From assembly GCA_020850415.1 (NCBI GenBank), contig JADZER010000030.1:124001-188000 (forward strand): a stretch of DNA of 64,000 nucleotides, written 5' to 3'. This stretch comes from Phycisphaerales bacterium. Its GTDB lineage: Bacteria; Planctomycetota; Phycisphaerae; Phycisphaerales; UBA1924. This document shows positions 8,589-17,587 of this stretch, piece by piece (within the stretch, counting starts at the first letter, position 1; each line of letters starts with the position of its first letter). Both the position numbers and the translations under genes were made by a program. Below the pieces are notes generated by a model. The model made no database searches. It was not told the origin of the DNA and saw only the letters and a program-made list of their open reading frames with translations.

Positions 8589-11513
8589 TCACCTCGCCGC
8601 GACGGGCACCACGCGGTAGACGCCCCCGACGCTCGTCTCGAACGACGCGATCCCCGCGCCGTCGGTCTCGGCCACCTGCTCGCCGCCCTTGGCGAACACG
8701 CGGCTGGGCTCGGGGCTCCAGAGACTGCAGTTGGTCCCGGCGAGCGACCTGAGTTCGGCGGCGGAGAAGCGCCCGCGGTTCCAGACGATGTCAACCTCGA
8801 ACGCCCCTCGCGCCCGCAGCCCTCGCACCGCGCCGGTCTGCCACTTCTCGGGCAGCGCCGGCAGCAGCCGGAGCAGGGGCTGACCGGGCGTGCCCTCGTG
8901 GCTCTGGAGCAGCATCTCGGCGATGCCGGCCGCGCCGCCGAAGTTGCCGTCGATCTGGAACGGCGGGTGGTTGTCGAACAGGTTCGGCAGGGTGCTCTTG
9001 GCGAGGAGCTGGCCGAGGTGGTCGCGGGCGGTGTCGCCGTCGTGGAGCCTGGCGAAGAAGTTGATGATCCACGCCCGGCTCCAGCCGGTGTGCCCGCCGC
9101 CCTTGGCGAGCCGCGCGTCGAGTGTCTTCCGGGCGGCCGCCATGAACTCGGGGGTGTCGGTGAAGTTGAACTGGTGGCCGGGGTGCAGGGCGAAGAGGTG
9201 GGACATGTGGCGGTGCCCGGGCTCGGGCTCGTCGTAGGGCTGGTCCCACTCGAGGACGCGCCCGTCGGGCCCGATCTGTGAGGGGGCGAGCTTCTCAAGG
9301 GCCGCCCGGCAGCGTTCGGTGAACCCGTCCTCGATCCCCAGCGCCGCCGCGCCCTCGAGCGCGTTGGTCAGGTTGTCCCACGCGATCTGCTGGTCCATGG
9401 CCGTTCCTATCGCGGCGTGGAGCACGCGCCCCTGGCTGTCGCGGTAGGCGTTCTCGGGCGAGGTCGACGGGCCGCCGACGAGCATCCCGGTGCGGGGGTC
9501 CTCGGTCAGGTAGTCCAGCAGGAACTCTGCGGACTCCTTGATGATCGGGTATCCGTGCGCCGCGAGATACTCCTTGTCCCGCGTGAACCGGTAGTGCTCC
9601 ATGCAGTGCTGGGTGGACCAGGCGCCGCCGACGAGCCACATCCCCCAGACGACCTGGCCGGAGGGCGCGGTCCAGAGCCAGGCGTCGGAGACATGCCCGG
9701 CCGCCCAGCCGCCAAAGCCGAACGCCCGCGCCGTCTTCCTTCCGTCAGGTCGCAGACGGTCGATGAACGACAGCATGGGCTCGTGGCACTCGGTGAGGTT
9801 GGCGACCTCGGCGTGCCAGTAGTTCATCTGCAGGTTGATGTTGATGTGGTAGTCGGCGTTCCAGGGCGCCTCCATCTGATCGTTCCAGAGACCCTGGAGG
9901 TTGGCGGGCATATCGCCCGCGCGCGACGAGGCGATCAGCAGATAGCGCCCGTACTGGAAGTACATCGCCTCGAGCCCTGGGTCCGCCCGGCCGGCGCGGA
10001 CCAGCGCGAGGCGCTGATCGGTCGGCAGCCTGGTGGCCCCCTCGCCCAGGTCGAGCTCGACGCGGCTCATCAGGCCGGCGTGGTCCCGGACATGGCGGGC
10101 CAGAAGATCGCGGATGCTCCGCGCCGCCGCCGACTCGAGCACGGTCTGGCACGCCTCGCCCGGGTCCCGCTCCAGCGCCGTGAACGGGTCGGCGATGTTG
10201 TAATCGGTCGCGGCGGTCAGGAGGATCGTGGCCTGGCTGGCGCCTTCGACGCGGAGCCCGCCCTCGGCGGCACGGACGGCGCCGTCCTCGACGCGCACTC
10301 GCAGCCGGCCCTCGTACCGCACGCCCGGGTGCTTGCCGTCGTGCTGCGCACGCCCCCGGATCGCCAGCCCGTCCTCGCCGAGCACCTCGGTCTCGAAGTC
10401 CGCCGGCCGGTCGAGCGTGACGGCGAAGGACATCCCCCCCGGCGCGTCGGTTCGGAGCTGGACTGCGATCACGCCGTCGGGGTAGCTGGCGGCGACGCGA
10501 CGCGTGTAGAGCGAGCCGCCCGCGACGAACGCGGTGCTCGCGATACCGTGGTCGAGGCTGAGCGCGCGCCGATAGGCCGTCACCTCGCCGAGGCCGTCGA
10601 ACCGCAGACGCAAGTCCCCGAGCGGCTGGTAGCTGCGCGGGCTGATGTCGGGGGCCATCGCCTCGGCCTGGAGGAGCGCCTCGGCCTTGTCCGGGTGACC
10701 GGCGAAGTAGAGCCCCCGGGCCTCGGCGAGCGCCTCGGCGCCGTGCTCACGCTGGGTCGGGAAGGGCGGCCCGGCCCAGATGGTCTCCTCGTTGAGCTGG
10801 ATGCGCTCCTCCGCGATGCTCCCGAAGACCATCGCCCCGAGTCGGCCGTTGCCGATCGGCAGGGCCTCGGTCCAGGCCCCGGCCGGCCTGTCGTACCAGA
10901 GCGTGAGCCCGCGGATCGGGACGGCGCGGTTGAGCCTGGGGTCGTCCGTTCCCACGCCCGGCGCGGCAGCGAGGGTGGCCAGAGCGGGCGTCACGGCGGG
11001 GGCGGCCCACGGCCCCTCGTCGCCCGCGCGCACACGCCACGCGCTCAGGGGCCGGACATCGTCCCCGGGGCCAACAAGCAAGGGCATCCCGCCGGTCATG
11101 CCGCCGGCCCCGCCGGAGTCGTGCACCCGGATGGCAAAGGTGTTGATCTCGCCCGGGCGCAGCACGCCCGCGGGGATGGTGTAGGCCCGCGCCTGGTTCC
11201 AGGCTGTGGCGGCGTTCGGGGGCATGGCGCCGGTGGCGCCGATGCGGACACCGTTGCAGAAGGTCTCGTCGGCGTCGTCGATCCCGGCGGCGAGGAAGAC
11301 GGCCGGGGCGCTATCCCAGGCCTCCGGGATCTCCACGGCGGTCTGGTACCACGCGAAGCCGTCGAGGCTCTGGAACGGCCCGCCCAGCGACTCCCACGCG
11401 CTGGGCGCGGTGGTTGCCGTCCAGCCGTCGGCGTCCTGCCCCCGCGCCGCCGGGGCGACCAACGCCAGCCACGCCGAGGCCGCCACCAGCCACGCCCGGA
11501 GGAGAGTGCTCAT
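8589..11513 (-). CDS. GH95 alpha-L-fucosidase/galactosidase-like glycoside hydrolase, secreted
   Basis: Large 974-aa secreted enzyme of glycoside hydrolase family 95, which removes alpha-1,2-linked L-fucose or L-galactose from glycans by inversion. A signal peptide ([20 protein letters not shown]) ends near ARGQD. An N-terminal beta-sandwich follows. The GH95 N-domain starts at [19 protein letters not shown] and continues with [11 protein letters not shown]. The catalytic (alpha/alpha)6 barrel shows [32 protein letters not shown] and [17 protein letters not shown], all family hallmarks. I use the second Met, at 11513, because it directly precedes the signal peptide. With the GH127 gene at 45.5 kb it points to use of fucose- and arabinose-bearing polysaccharides. 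Confidence 0.9.
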   Translation of the reverse strand: MSTLLRAWLVAASAWLALVAPAARGQDADGWTATTAPSAWESLGGPFQSLDGFAWYQTAVEIPEAWDSAPAVFLAAGIDDADETFCNGVRIGATGAMPPNAATAWNQARAYTIPAGVLRPGEINTFAIRVHDSGGAGGMTGGMPLLVGPGDDVRPLSAWRVRAGDEGPWAAPAVTPALATLAAAPGVGTDDPRLNRAVPIRGLTLWYDRPAGAWTEALPIGNGRLGAMVFGSIAEERIQLNEETIWAGPPFPTQREHGAEALAEARGLYFAGHPDKAEALLQAEAMAPDISPRSYQPLGDLRLRFDGLGEVTAYRRALSLDHGIASTAFVAGGSLYTRRVAASYPDGVIAVQLRTDAPGGMSFAVTLDRPADFETEVLGEDGLAIRGRAQHDGKHPGVRYEGRLRVRVEDGAVRAAEGGLRVEGASQATILLTAATDYNIADPFTALERDPGEACQTVLESAAARSIRDLLARHVRDHAGLMSRVELDLGEGATRLPTDQRLALVRAGRADPGLEAMYFQYGRYLLIASSRAGDMPANLQGLWNDQMEAPWNADYHININLQMNYWHAEVANLTECHEPMLSFIDRLRPDGRKTARAFGFGGWAAGHVSDAWLWTAPSGQVVWGMWLVGGAWSTQHCMEHYRFTRDKEYLAAHGYPIIKESAEFLLDYLTEDPRTGMLVGGPSTSPENAYRDSQGRVLHAAIGTAMDQQIAWDNLTNALEGAAALGIEDGFTERCRAALEKLAPSQIGPDGRVLEWDQPYDEPEPGHRHMSHLFALHPGHQFNFTDTPEFMAAARKTLDARLAKGGGHTGWSRAWIINFFARLHDGDTARDHLGQLLAKSTLPNLFDNHPPFQIDGNFGGAAGIAEMLLQSHEGTPGQPLLRLLPALPEKWQTGAVRGLRARGAFEVDIVWNRGRFSAAELRSLAGTNCSLWSPEPSRVFAKGGEQVAETDGAGIASFETSVGGVYRVVPVAAR

Positions 11514-11554
11514 CCCGGCACGATAGCAGAGCGCGCCGATCCCCGGCGTCGTGC

Positions 11555-12004
11555 TCACTTGCCGGTGAGGAGGACCACCCCGCCGAGGATCGCCGCGATG
11601 CCGAGGGCCTTCTTGGCGGTCAGGGGTTCACCCAGCAGGGCGAAGGCCAGGACGCTGGCCACCGCGGGCGCCAGGGCGAAGGCGATGGGCTTGACGCGGG
11701 AGACCTCGCCGAAGTTGAGGGCGGCGTAGAAGCAGATCATGGCGGCCGCCCCGGCGACGAGCCCCGAGCCGCAGACGAGCTTGAGCAGGGTCGGGGTCCC
11801 CGCCCGGTACCAGTCGGCGGGCTCGGCCTTCGCGAGCTTGACCGCCACGAAGTAGGCGATCCAGAGGACCGGCAGTGCGACCGTCGACCGCACCGCGATG
11901 GCGGTGATCGGGCCGACCTTGTGGGTGTGAAGCACGCTCTTGGTGAAGAGCTCGCCGACACCCCAGCAGAGACCGGCACAGACGGCGAGGATGATGGCTT
12001 TCAT
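11555..12004 (-). CDS. EamA/DMT-superfamily transporter, single-domain (half-size)
   Basis: 149-aa integral membrane protein with about five hydrophobic helices. It begins [22 protein letters not shown] and ends [26 protein letters not shown], the classic EamA repeat with its conserved GE-LT segment near the last helix. Normal DMT exporters have two such repeats (about 300 aa); this one has one. It would therefore have to work as a dimer, like the small multidrug or YdcZ-type members. The substrate is unknown. An octamer repeat tract lies immediately upstream, where the promoter should be. Confidence 0.85.
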   Translation of the reverse strand: MKAIILAVCAGLCWGVGELFTKSVLHTHKVGPITAIAVRSTVALPVLWIAYFVAVKLAKAEPADWYRAGTPTLLKLVCGSGLVAGAAAMICFYAALNFGEVSRVKPIAFALAPAVASVLAFALLGEPLTAKKALGIAAILGGVVLLTGK

Positions 12005-12017
12005 GAGGGGGCTCGGG

Positions 12018-12075
12018 GGTGAATGGGTGAATGGGTGAGTGGGTGAGTGGGTGAGTGGGTGAGTGGGTGAGTGGT
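12018..12075. repeat. Octamer tandem repeat (GGGTGAGT)n in intergenic spacer
   Basis: About seven tandem copies of an 8-bp unit (GGGTGAAT, then GGGTGAGT) fill the spacer between the EamA gene and the sulfotransferase gene. Related tracts occur near 19.0 kb and 19.38 kb. The tract overlies the region expected to carry the EamA promoter. Confidence 0.9.
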
Positions 12076-12107
12076 CTGGATGCTACCGTGGGACGATCCG
12101 GCCGTCG

Positions 12108-13556
12108 TCAGGCGTCGAACAGATCCCGCAGCGGCGCGAGGTGCTTCTCGTACCGCCGCCACCGCTCCACCGAACTCGTGAAGATCGGCTGGCGCACCTG
12201 GTCGTTGCTGAGGGTCATCGCGACGCGCTCCGACTCGTGATAGCGCAGGCACGCCCCGTCCCACGGCAGCCCCGCGAACTCCAGCAGCCGGCGCGTCCAG
12301 CCCTCCTGGTCGGCGACCAGCGCCTCGTACGGCAGCTCAAGGATGTCGAGCCCGAGCACACCCTGCCAGTGGCGCATCACCCGGTCGAGGGTCCGGTGGA
12401 ACCTCGCCAGATGCTCGGGGTTGTACGCGAACGGGTTGGAGCCGGCGAAGTGCTGGAACAGGCACGAGGCGATCACATCGAGCGGCTCGCGCCGGCACCA
12501 GACGACACGGGCGCCGGGCGCGATGGCGCGGACGAGTCCGAGGTGCAGGGCGTTGAGGGGCATCTTGTCGGTGACGCGCGCGGCGGCGGGGCCGATGGAG
12601 CGGAGGTGGGAGAGGTAGCGGTCGGCCTCGCGGGCGACCGTCTCGGCGTCGAGCGGGCTCGGATCTGTGAGCAGGGGCGGGTCGGTCTTCATGGGGCCGG
12701 TGAGCCGGATCACGGCCCGCGAGAGGTCGGGCAGCTCGGCACCCGCGGCCGCGCTCGGATGGCTGGCGAGGATCTGCTCGACGAGCGTGGTGCCGGAGCG
12801 GGGCATGCCGACGATGAGGACGGGCAGGTCGGTGCGGGCGGCGGCGGGCAGGCGCGCGACCGCCTGGGCGCTCCAGGCGTCGCACATGCTCTGCGCGGCG
12901 GTGTCGAAGGCGTCGGGGTCGAACTTGGCGCCCTTGAGGGCGTTGGCCTTGGCCGCGGCGGCCCAGGCCTGGTCGTAGCGTTTCACGCTGTCGTAGAGCT
13001 TGGCGAGCTGGAGGCCGGCGTCGGCGGCGAGCTGGGGGTGGAGGCCGGGGCGGGCGAGCGCTTTCTCGAGCGCGGAGATCCCCTCCCAGGCTTTGTTCTC
13101 GACGCGGCAGATGCGGGCGAAGGTGACGGCGAGGCCCGGGTGGGCGTTGGGCGAGCGGGCGGCGGGGGCGATGAACTCGAAGGCCTCGCGGTAGCGGCCC
13201 TGGAGGTAGAGGAGATCGGCGCGGAGGGCGAGGGCCTGGGGCTGCCCGGGGGCGAGGGCGAGGAGGCGGGCCGCGGATTGCTCGGCGCCGGGGAGATCTC
13301 CGCCGGCCTTCTGCGCGGCGGCGAGCTGCATGAGGAAGCGCGGATCGTCGGGGTGGGACGAGGTGAGGGCGGAGAGTGCCGCGATGGCGTCGGGGTGAAG
13401 GCCCACGGCGCTGAAGAACTCGCCGGCGAGCGCGAGGAGGGCGTGGTTGTGGGGCTCGGCGGCGAGCTCGGCGCGGACGCGTGCGGTTGCTTCGTCGGCG
13501 CGGGCGCGGTCGAGGAGGGACTGGAGTTCGGCGGCGAGTGCCTTCGGGTCGGTCAT
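12108..13556 (-). CDS. Tetratricopeptide-repeat sulfotransferase
   Basis: 482-aa two-domain protein. Residues ~1-230 are TPR helices (ALLALAGEFFSAVGLHPDAIAAL, ALALRADLLYLQGRYREAFEF). Residues ~240-480 form a PAPS-dependent sulfotransferase domain with the 5'-phosphosulfate-binding loop VLIVGMPRSGTTLVEQILASHP. A further Arg/Ser segment around MPLNALHLGLVRAIAPGARV and a C-terminal region matching the TPR-sulfotransferase family (YEALVADQEGWTRRLLEFAGLPWD) follow. The likely reaction is transfer of sulfate from PAPS to a protein or glycan; the acceptor is unknown. The start is an ATG placed just after the upstream unknown gene. Confidence 0.85.
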   Translation of the reverse strand: MTDPKALAAELQSLLDRARADEATARVRAELAAEPHNHALLALAGEFFSAVGLHPDAIAALSALTSSHPDDPRFLMQLAAAQKAGGDLPGAEQSAARLLALAPGQPQALALRADLLYLQGRYREAFEFIAPAARSPNAHPGLAVTFARICRVENKAWEGISALEKALARPGLHPQLAADAGLQLAKLYDSVKRYDQAWAAAAKANALKGAKFDPDAFDTAAQSMCDAWSAQAVARLPAAARTDLPVLIVGMPRSGTTLVEQILASHPSAAAGAELPDLSRAVIRLTGPMKTDPPLLTDPSPLDAETVAREADRYLSHLRSIGPAAARVTDKMPLNALHLGLVRAIAPGARVVWCRREPLDVIASCLFQHFAGSNPFAYNPEHLARFHRTLDRVMRHWQGVLGLDILELPYEALVADQEGWTRRLLEFAGLPWDGACLRYHESERVAMTLSNDQVRQPIFTSSVERWRRYEKHLAPLRDLFDA

Positions 13557-14145
13557 GCGCGAAGGCTAGGGGTTGTGTCGCGGGCGGGGGCTGGGAGGCG
13601 GCGGGGCCCTCGTGGCACGGCGCTTCGTATAGACCCTGGTCGTCGGGCAGGGGATGGGGCGTCGGGGGAGCGGAGGGGACCTGTTGCCATTCGTCTGGGG
13701 CCTGGGGGTTCGGGGCGCCGTCGTCTGGCGGTCCGGCTTGGTCCGGGTCTTGAGGGTTGTAGGGGTCGTGAGGGTCGTGAGGGTTGTGAGGGTCGTGGGG
13801 GTCGTGGGGGTTGTGGGGGTCGTGAGGGTCGTGAGGAGTGCCGTTGGCTCGGCCGGCGAGGCGGACGATCTGGGAGGCGGCCTTGCGGACGGACTCTGTG
13901 TGTGCGGGGGTGGTGGGCTCTTGGGCGGCGATGGTGGCGAGGGTGTGGAGAGCGCGGGGGTAGGCGGTGGCGAGGATGAGGGCGGACTGGTAGTCGGCGA
14001 GGGTGCGGAGGTTGCCGAGGACGGCCGCCGCGTCGGGGGATTCGATGGCGTCGAGGATGTCCTCGAGGTCGCGGCCGGTGCGGTGGGCGATGTCGAAGAT
14101 GGTGAGCGTCGGGTCGAGGAGGTGCTCGAAGAGGAGTTGGTCCAT
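13557..14145 (-). CDS. Unknown protein with HDP/HNP repeats; 3' end unresolved
   Basis: Starts at the ATG giving MDQLLFEHLLDPTLTIFDIA. The first ~95 residues are helical and look like a small DNA-binding or helical-bundle domain (TGRDLEDILDAIESPDAAAVLGNL). A run of ten three-residue repeats HDP/HNP/YNP follows, encoded by a 9-bp tandem repeat, then a Pro-rich acidic tail (APDEWQQVPSAPPTPHPLPDD). The frame does not stop before the sulfotransferase gene. It stays open to 12337, overlapping about 1.2 kb of that gene in a different frame, which is implausible. A frameshift, or loss of the original stop, near 13570-13620 is the likely cause: a TAG lies at 13566 in one alternative frame and a TGA at 13553 in the other. 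I therefore annotate only the upstream part. Confidence 0.5.
13748..13838 (-). repeat. 9-bp tandem repeat encoding (His-Asp/Asn-Pro)n
   Basis: About ten copies of a 9-bp unit (GGTCGTGAG/GGGTTGTGAG variants on the + strand), read on the minus strand as HDP, HNP or YNP tripeptides inside the unknown gene above. A 9-bp unit keeps the frame when copy number changes, so length variation would only stretch the protein. Confidence 0.85.
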
Positions 14146-14445
14146 GGGCGCATTGTGGGGCGCGGCGGGGCGGTGACAAGGGGGGAAGTTGGTATGTCCG
14201 CGATTGTGCGCGCGCCGGTGGGCATCGGGTGCAGATTCGCGCACAGGAGTGGATGTAAGTGGTTGCTCGCTTCGGTGGGGGCGGTTGTCGGAAGGGCGCG
14301 GTGGCGGCGGGGGTCACGAGGCCATCGCGTCGCTTTGCTGCGCTCGGACCGGTCGCCCGCCGGGACCTTGCCTTCGCCGGGACGACGGTTGGTTTTTCGG
14401 GTTGTGCTTTCGGGATTGGCTTCGGGGGCCGGGGCGGGGCGGATC
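14146..14445. other. Gene-free spacer with a degenerate hairpin element
   Basis: 300 bp without a supported gene. It separates the HDP-repeat gene from the TPR-YggX gene; both are on the minus strand. The stretch around 14320-14390 contains CCTTCGCCGGGACGACGG, which partly pairs with GCCCGCCGGGACCTT upstream, like a decayed palindromic repeat. I see no poly-T terminator and no clear promoter. Confidence 0.4.
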
Positions 14446-15069
14446 TCAGTGGTTGCCGGTCAGCTTGGCGAGGAGGGCGTCGTCGATGCCGAGATACTCG
14501 CGCATGTGCTGGTCGTAGACCTCCGCGTGCTCGTCGTTGGAGAGGTCCAGGCGCAGCTCGTTGATGACCTTGGTGCCCTGGCCGATCCAGGCCTGGAAGG
14601 TCTCGTCGCTGACATTCTCCGCGATCCACGCGCCGACGGGGCCCTTGAAGGGCGGGCGCTTCATCTGGTGGCCGGGCTTGCCGGTCACCTGACAGATGAA
14701 GGAGCCCTCGGGCACGGCGGGCCCGGCGGTCTCGAGCTTCGGGAGCGGGATGCCGAGGGTGGTGAGCATCTCGGCGATGGCGTTCTTGGGCATGAGGTCG
14801 CCCTTGGTGTGGGCGATGTGGTAGCCGTCGAGGAGGATGCGGGCGGCGCGGTCGGTGTCCTGGACGGCCATCAGCGCGGCGCCGGCCATCTGGTAGGCCT
14901 TGCTGAAGCCCGGGTTGCGTTCGAAGCACTTGGTGTAGGCGTCGGCGGCGTCCTGGAAGCGTCCGGCCTGGTTGTAGGCCCCGCCGAGCGAGAAATGGGC
15001 CATGTCGTTGTCGGGATCTTCCCGGCACATCTTCTCGAACTGGGCGATACGGTCATCCAGACTGGGCAT
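14446..15069 (-). CDS. TPR protein fused to an Fe(2+)-trafficking (YggX-like) domain
   Basis: 207-aa fusion. The N-terminal ~95 residues are TPR helices (MAHFSLGGAYNQAGRFQDAADAYTK, KAYQMAGAALMAVQDTDRAARIL). Residues ~125-205 match the YggX/iron-trafficking family. The single Cys of FICQVTGKPG aligns with the N-terminal Cys of E. coli YggX (IFCTFLQREAEG). PFKGPVGAWIAENVSDETFQAWIGQGTKVINELRLDLSNDEH aligns with [41 protein letters not shown]. YggX proteins are ~90 aa stand-alone proteins that protect iron-sulfur proteins from oxidation. Here the TPR may recruit a partner. The fusion assignment rests on my own alignment by eye. Confidence 0.75.
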   Translation of the reverse strand: MPSLDDRIAQFEKMCREDPDNDMAHFSLGGAYNQAGRFQDAADAYTKCFERNPGFSKAYQMAGAALMAVQDTDRAARILLDGYHIAHTKGDLMPKNAIAEMLTTLGIPLPKLETAGPAVPEGSFICQVTGKPGHQMKRPPFKGPVGAWIAENVSDETFQAWIGQGTKVINELRLDLSNDEHAEVYDQHMREYLGIDDALLAKLTGNH

Positions 15070-15157
15070 GGGTCGGCCTCCTGGACGAAGCCTAGGCCCC
15101 GAGCCCGCGCGGCAGCCCCGGGCCCGCGGTGCTTACCATCGACCCGGAGAACCCCCC

Positions 15158-16510
15158 ATGAAGACCATCATCGAGCCGTTCCGGATCAAGACCGTCGAGC
15201 CGATCACGATGACCACGCCGGAGGAGCGGGAGCGGTACCTGCGGGAAGCGAGCTTCAACACTTTCCTGATCAAGGCCCGTCATGTGCTGATCGACCTGCT
15301 CACCGACTCGGGCACCGGGGCGATGTCGGCCGAGCAGTGGGCGGGGATCATGCGGGCCGACGAGAGCTACGCGGGGGCGGAGAGCTTCTTCCGGTTCGAG
15401 TCGAAGCTGCAGGAGATCACCGGGTTCGCCCACATCCTGCCGACGCACCAGGGGCGGGCCAGCGAGCGGATCCTCTTCGAGCTCGTGGGGGGCGAGGGGA
15501 AGGTGGTCCCCAACAACACGCACTTTGACACCACGCTGGCGAATATCGAGCACTCGGGCGCCCGCGCCGTCAACCTCCCCGTCGCCGAGGGCAAGAACCC
15601 CAGGAGCCAGTACCCCTTCAAGGGCAACATGGATGTCGAAGGCCTCGAGCGGCTCATCGCGGAGGTCGGGGCCAAGAACATCCCCGTCGTCATGGTCACG
15701 GTGACGAACAACTCCGGGGGCGGGCAGCCGGTGAGCCTGGAGAACCTCCGGGCGGTCCGGCGCGTCTGCGACAGGCACGGGCTGCCCCTGTTCCTGGACG
15801 CCTGCCGCTTCGCGGAGAACGCGTACTTCATCAAGCTGCGGGAGGAGGGCCAGCAGGACCGCTCGGTCCGGGACATCGTCCGCGACATGTTCGACCTGGC
15901 CGACGGGGCGACGATCAGCGCGAAGAAGGACGGGATCGTCAACATGGGCGGCGTGTTGCTGATGCGCGACGAGACGCTCTTCCAGCGGGCGACCAACCTG
16001 CTGATCCTGACCGAGGGGTACATCACCTACGGCGGGCTGTCGGGGCGCGATCTGGAGGCGATGGCGCAGGGGTTCGAGGAGGTGCTGCACGAGGACTACC
16101 TGCAGTACCGGATTCGTTCGACGGCCTACCTCGGCGAGCGGCTGGTCAGGATGGGCGTCCAGATCATCGAGCCGCCTGGCGGCCACGCCATCTATGTGGA
16201 CGCCGGCGCGTTTTGCCCGCATATCCCGGCCGAGCAGTTCCCCGGCCAGTCGGTCGTCTGCGGCCTGTACCGGGAGGGCGGGATCCGGGCGTGCGAGATC
16301 GGGTCGGTGATGTTCGGCAAGCACGCGAAGCCCGCGATGGAGCTGGTGCGGTTGGCGATCCCGCGCCGGGTCTACACCCAGAGCCATATCGACTATGTGC
16401 TGGAGGTGTTTGAGTCGCTGTTCGCGAAGCGCAACACCCTCCGCGGCATGCGGATCGTCGAGGAGCCGCCGGCGTTGCGGCACTTTACGGCCAAGTTTGC
16501 GGAGATCTAG
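15158..16510 (+). CDS. tnaA: Tryptophanase (tryptophan indole-lyase), beta-eliminating lyase family
   Basis: PLP enzyme cleaving tryptophan to indole, pyruvate and ammonia, 450 aa. The N-terminus (EPFRIKTVEPI) and IDLLTDSGTGAMS, PTHQGRASERI, LDACRFAENAYFIK and SAKKDGIVNMGG (PLP lysine) are family motifs. Several segments side with tryptophanase rather than tyrosine phenol-lyase: FDTTLANIEHSG, FKGNMDVEGLERLIAEVGAKNIP, and the end LRHFTAKFAEI. The start ATG has GGAG eight bases upstream. No tnaB permease or tnaC leader is visible. A strong inverted repeat follows the stop and may end transcription. Confidence 0.9.
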   Translation: MKTIIEPFRIKTVEPITMTTPEERERYLREASFNTFLIKARHVLIDLLTDSGTGAMSAEQWAGIMRADESYAGAESFFRFESKLQEITGFAHILPTHQGRASERILFELVGGEGKVVPNNTHFDTTLANIEHSGARAVNLPVAEGKNPRSQYPFKGNMDVEGLERLIAEVGAKNIPVVMVTVTNNSGGGQPVSLENLRAVRRVCDRHGLPLFLDACRFAENAYFIKLREEGQQDRSVRDIVRDMFDLADGATISAKKDGIVNMGGVLLMRDETLFQRATNLLILTEGYITYGGLSGRDLEAMAQGFEEVLHEDYLQYRIRSTAYLGERLVRMGVQIIEPPGGHAIYVDAGAFCPHIPAEQFPGQSVVCGLYREGGIRACEIGSVMFGKHAKPAMELVRLAIPRRVYTQSHIDYVLEVFESLFAKRNTLRGMRIVEEPPALRHFTAKFAEI

Positions 16511-16531
16511 ACGGCCGACCGGCTCCGAACC

Positions 16532-16617
16532 ATGTGTGCCACGGCCGGGCCGGCCGTGCTCTCGGAGCACCCGCGTTGGGCGAGCAACCCCACGGCCGGC
16601 ACGGCCGTGGCACACAT
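16532..16617. repeat. Palindromic element between convergent tnaA and thiL
   Basis: Two 27-bp arms form an inverted repeat with 26 of 27 matches. The left arm begins ATGTGTGCCACGGCCGG (16532-16558), the right arm lies at 16591-16617, and the loop is 32 bp. It exactly fills the gap between the two convergent stop codons, so it could fold into a long hairpin in both transcripts. The TGTGCCAC-hairpin-GTGCTCTC layout recurs at 39292-39330. Confidence 0.9.
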
Positions 16618-16618
16618 C

Positions 16619-17587
16619 TCAACGACCGTGATCCCATCCCAGTTCCCCCGCGTCGTGGGGCTTGCCGTAGGGATCGACGATCGTGGCCCCCGGCTTCTCG
16701 CCCGGCGCGCACGCCCGCACCACGCCGATCGGCCCGAGCAGCGCCGGCTCAGCCTCCAGCGGCGGGCCCTCCACCCCGGGCTCGCGCGGATGGATTGCCA
16801 TCAGTAGTTCGTGGTCCTCTCCCTCCCGCGCTGCCTCCGCCCAGTCGCGGCAGTGATGGCTGATCGGCAGCCTGGCCGCCTCGATCTCGAGGCGTACGCC
16901 CGACGCCACGCCGACCCGGGCCGCGTCTCGGCCGAGGCCGTCGGAGAGGTCGATCATGGCGTGGACACGCCCCGAGCGGGCCGCGGCCTGCCCGGCGGCG
17001 AGCCGGGGCTCGAAGCGGAGATGCCAGCCGGAGGCGAACGAGCCGCCGACTTGGCCGGTCAGCCAGAGCTCATCGCCCGCCTGCGCCCCCGACCGCAGGA
17101 CGGGCGCCGTCGAAGCGGCACGCTCCACACCCTTCGTGCCTTCGTGCCTTCGTCCCTTCGTCCCTTCCATGTCCCCCACCACCGTCACCGTCACCGCCAG
17201 CGGCCCCGGCCCAAACGCGATATCCCCGCCGACGATCGGGCAGCCCCAGTGGCGCCCCCACCTGTGGAGCGCCTCGGAGAGCTCGCGCCCGTGCTGGTAC
17301 CCGTCGGGCAGGAGCCCGGTCACCAGCCCCCACGCCGGCTCGCCACCCATGGCGGCGATGTCGGAGATGGAGCGGGCGATGGCCTTGCGGGCGATGAGGT
17401 CGATGGGGGTCCCCGGCTCAAAGTGCCGGCCCTCGACGACCTGATCGACGGTCAGCAGCAGCACATCGCCCGATGGTGTGCGGACGACGGCGCAGTCGTC
17501 GCCCGGGCCGACGAGGACATCGCCGGAGGCGGCGTTGATGCCGCCGGCGAGGTGGTAGATGTGGGCAAGGAGGTCGGACTCACGCAT
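16619..17587 (-). CDS. thiL: Thiamine-monophosphate kinase
   Basis: ATP-dependent kinase converting thiamine phosphate to thiamine pyrophosphate, the last step of the pathway; 322 aa. Conserved Mg/ATP motifs are visible: GPGDDCAVV, LTVDQVVEGRHF, ISDIAAMGG, GGDIAFGPG, IDLSDGLGRDAARV and EGEDHELLMAI. An extra segment near residue 145 (EGTKGRRHEGTKG) is encoded by an octamer repeat and is not part of the family fold. thiE lies far away at 59.4 kb. The C-terminal region is somewhat short of conserved motifs, but the length is normal. Confidence 0.92.
   Translation of the reverse strand: MRESDLLAHIYHLAGGINAASGDVLVGPGDDCAVVRTPSGDVLLLTVDQVVEGRHFEPGTPIDLIARKAIARSISDIAAMGGEPAWGLVTGLLPDGYQHGRELSEALHRWGRHWGCPIVGGDIAFGPGPLAVTVTVVGDMEGTKGRRHEGTKGVERAASTAPVLRSGAQAGDELWLTGQVGGSFASGWHLRFEPRLAAGQAAARSGRVHAMIDLSDGLGRDAARVGVASGVRLEIEAARLPISHHCRDWAEAAREGEDHELLMAIHPREPGVEGPPLEAEPALLGPIGVVRACAPGEKPGATIVDPYGKPHDAGELGWDHGR
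17131..17167 (-). repeat. Octamer repeat (GAAGGCAC/GAAGGGAC)n inserted in thiL
   Basis: Four and a half copies of an 8-bp unit, read on the thiL coding strand as GAAGGGAC, GAAGGGAC, GAAGGCAC, GAAGGCAC, GAAG. The frame is preserved. The same octamer family lies in the prpB gene at 63741. Confidence 0.9.

Noticed and set aside
14189-14518. Plus-strand ORFs in the 14.15-14.45 kb spacer
   Set aside because: They run into the antisense of the TPR-YggX gene and show no family features.
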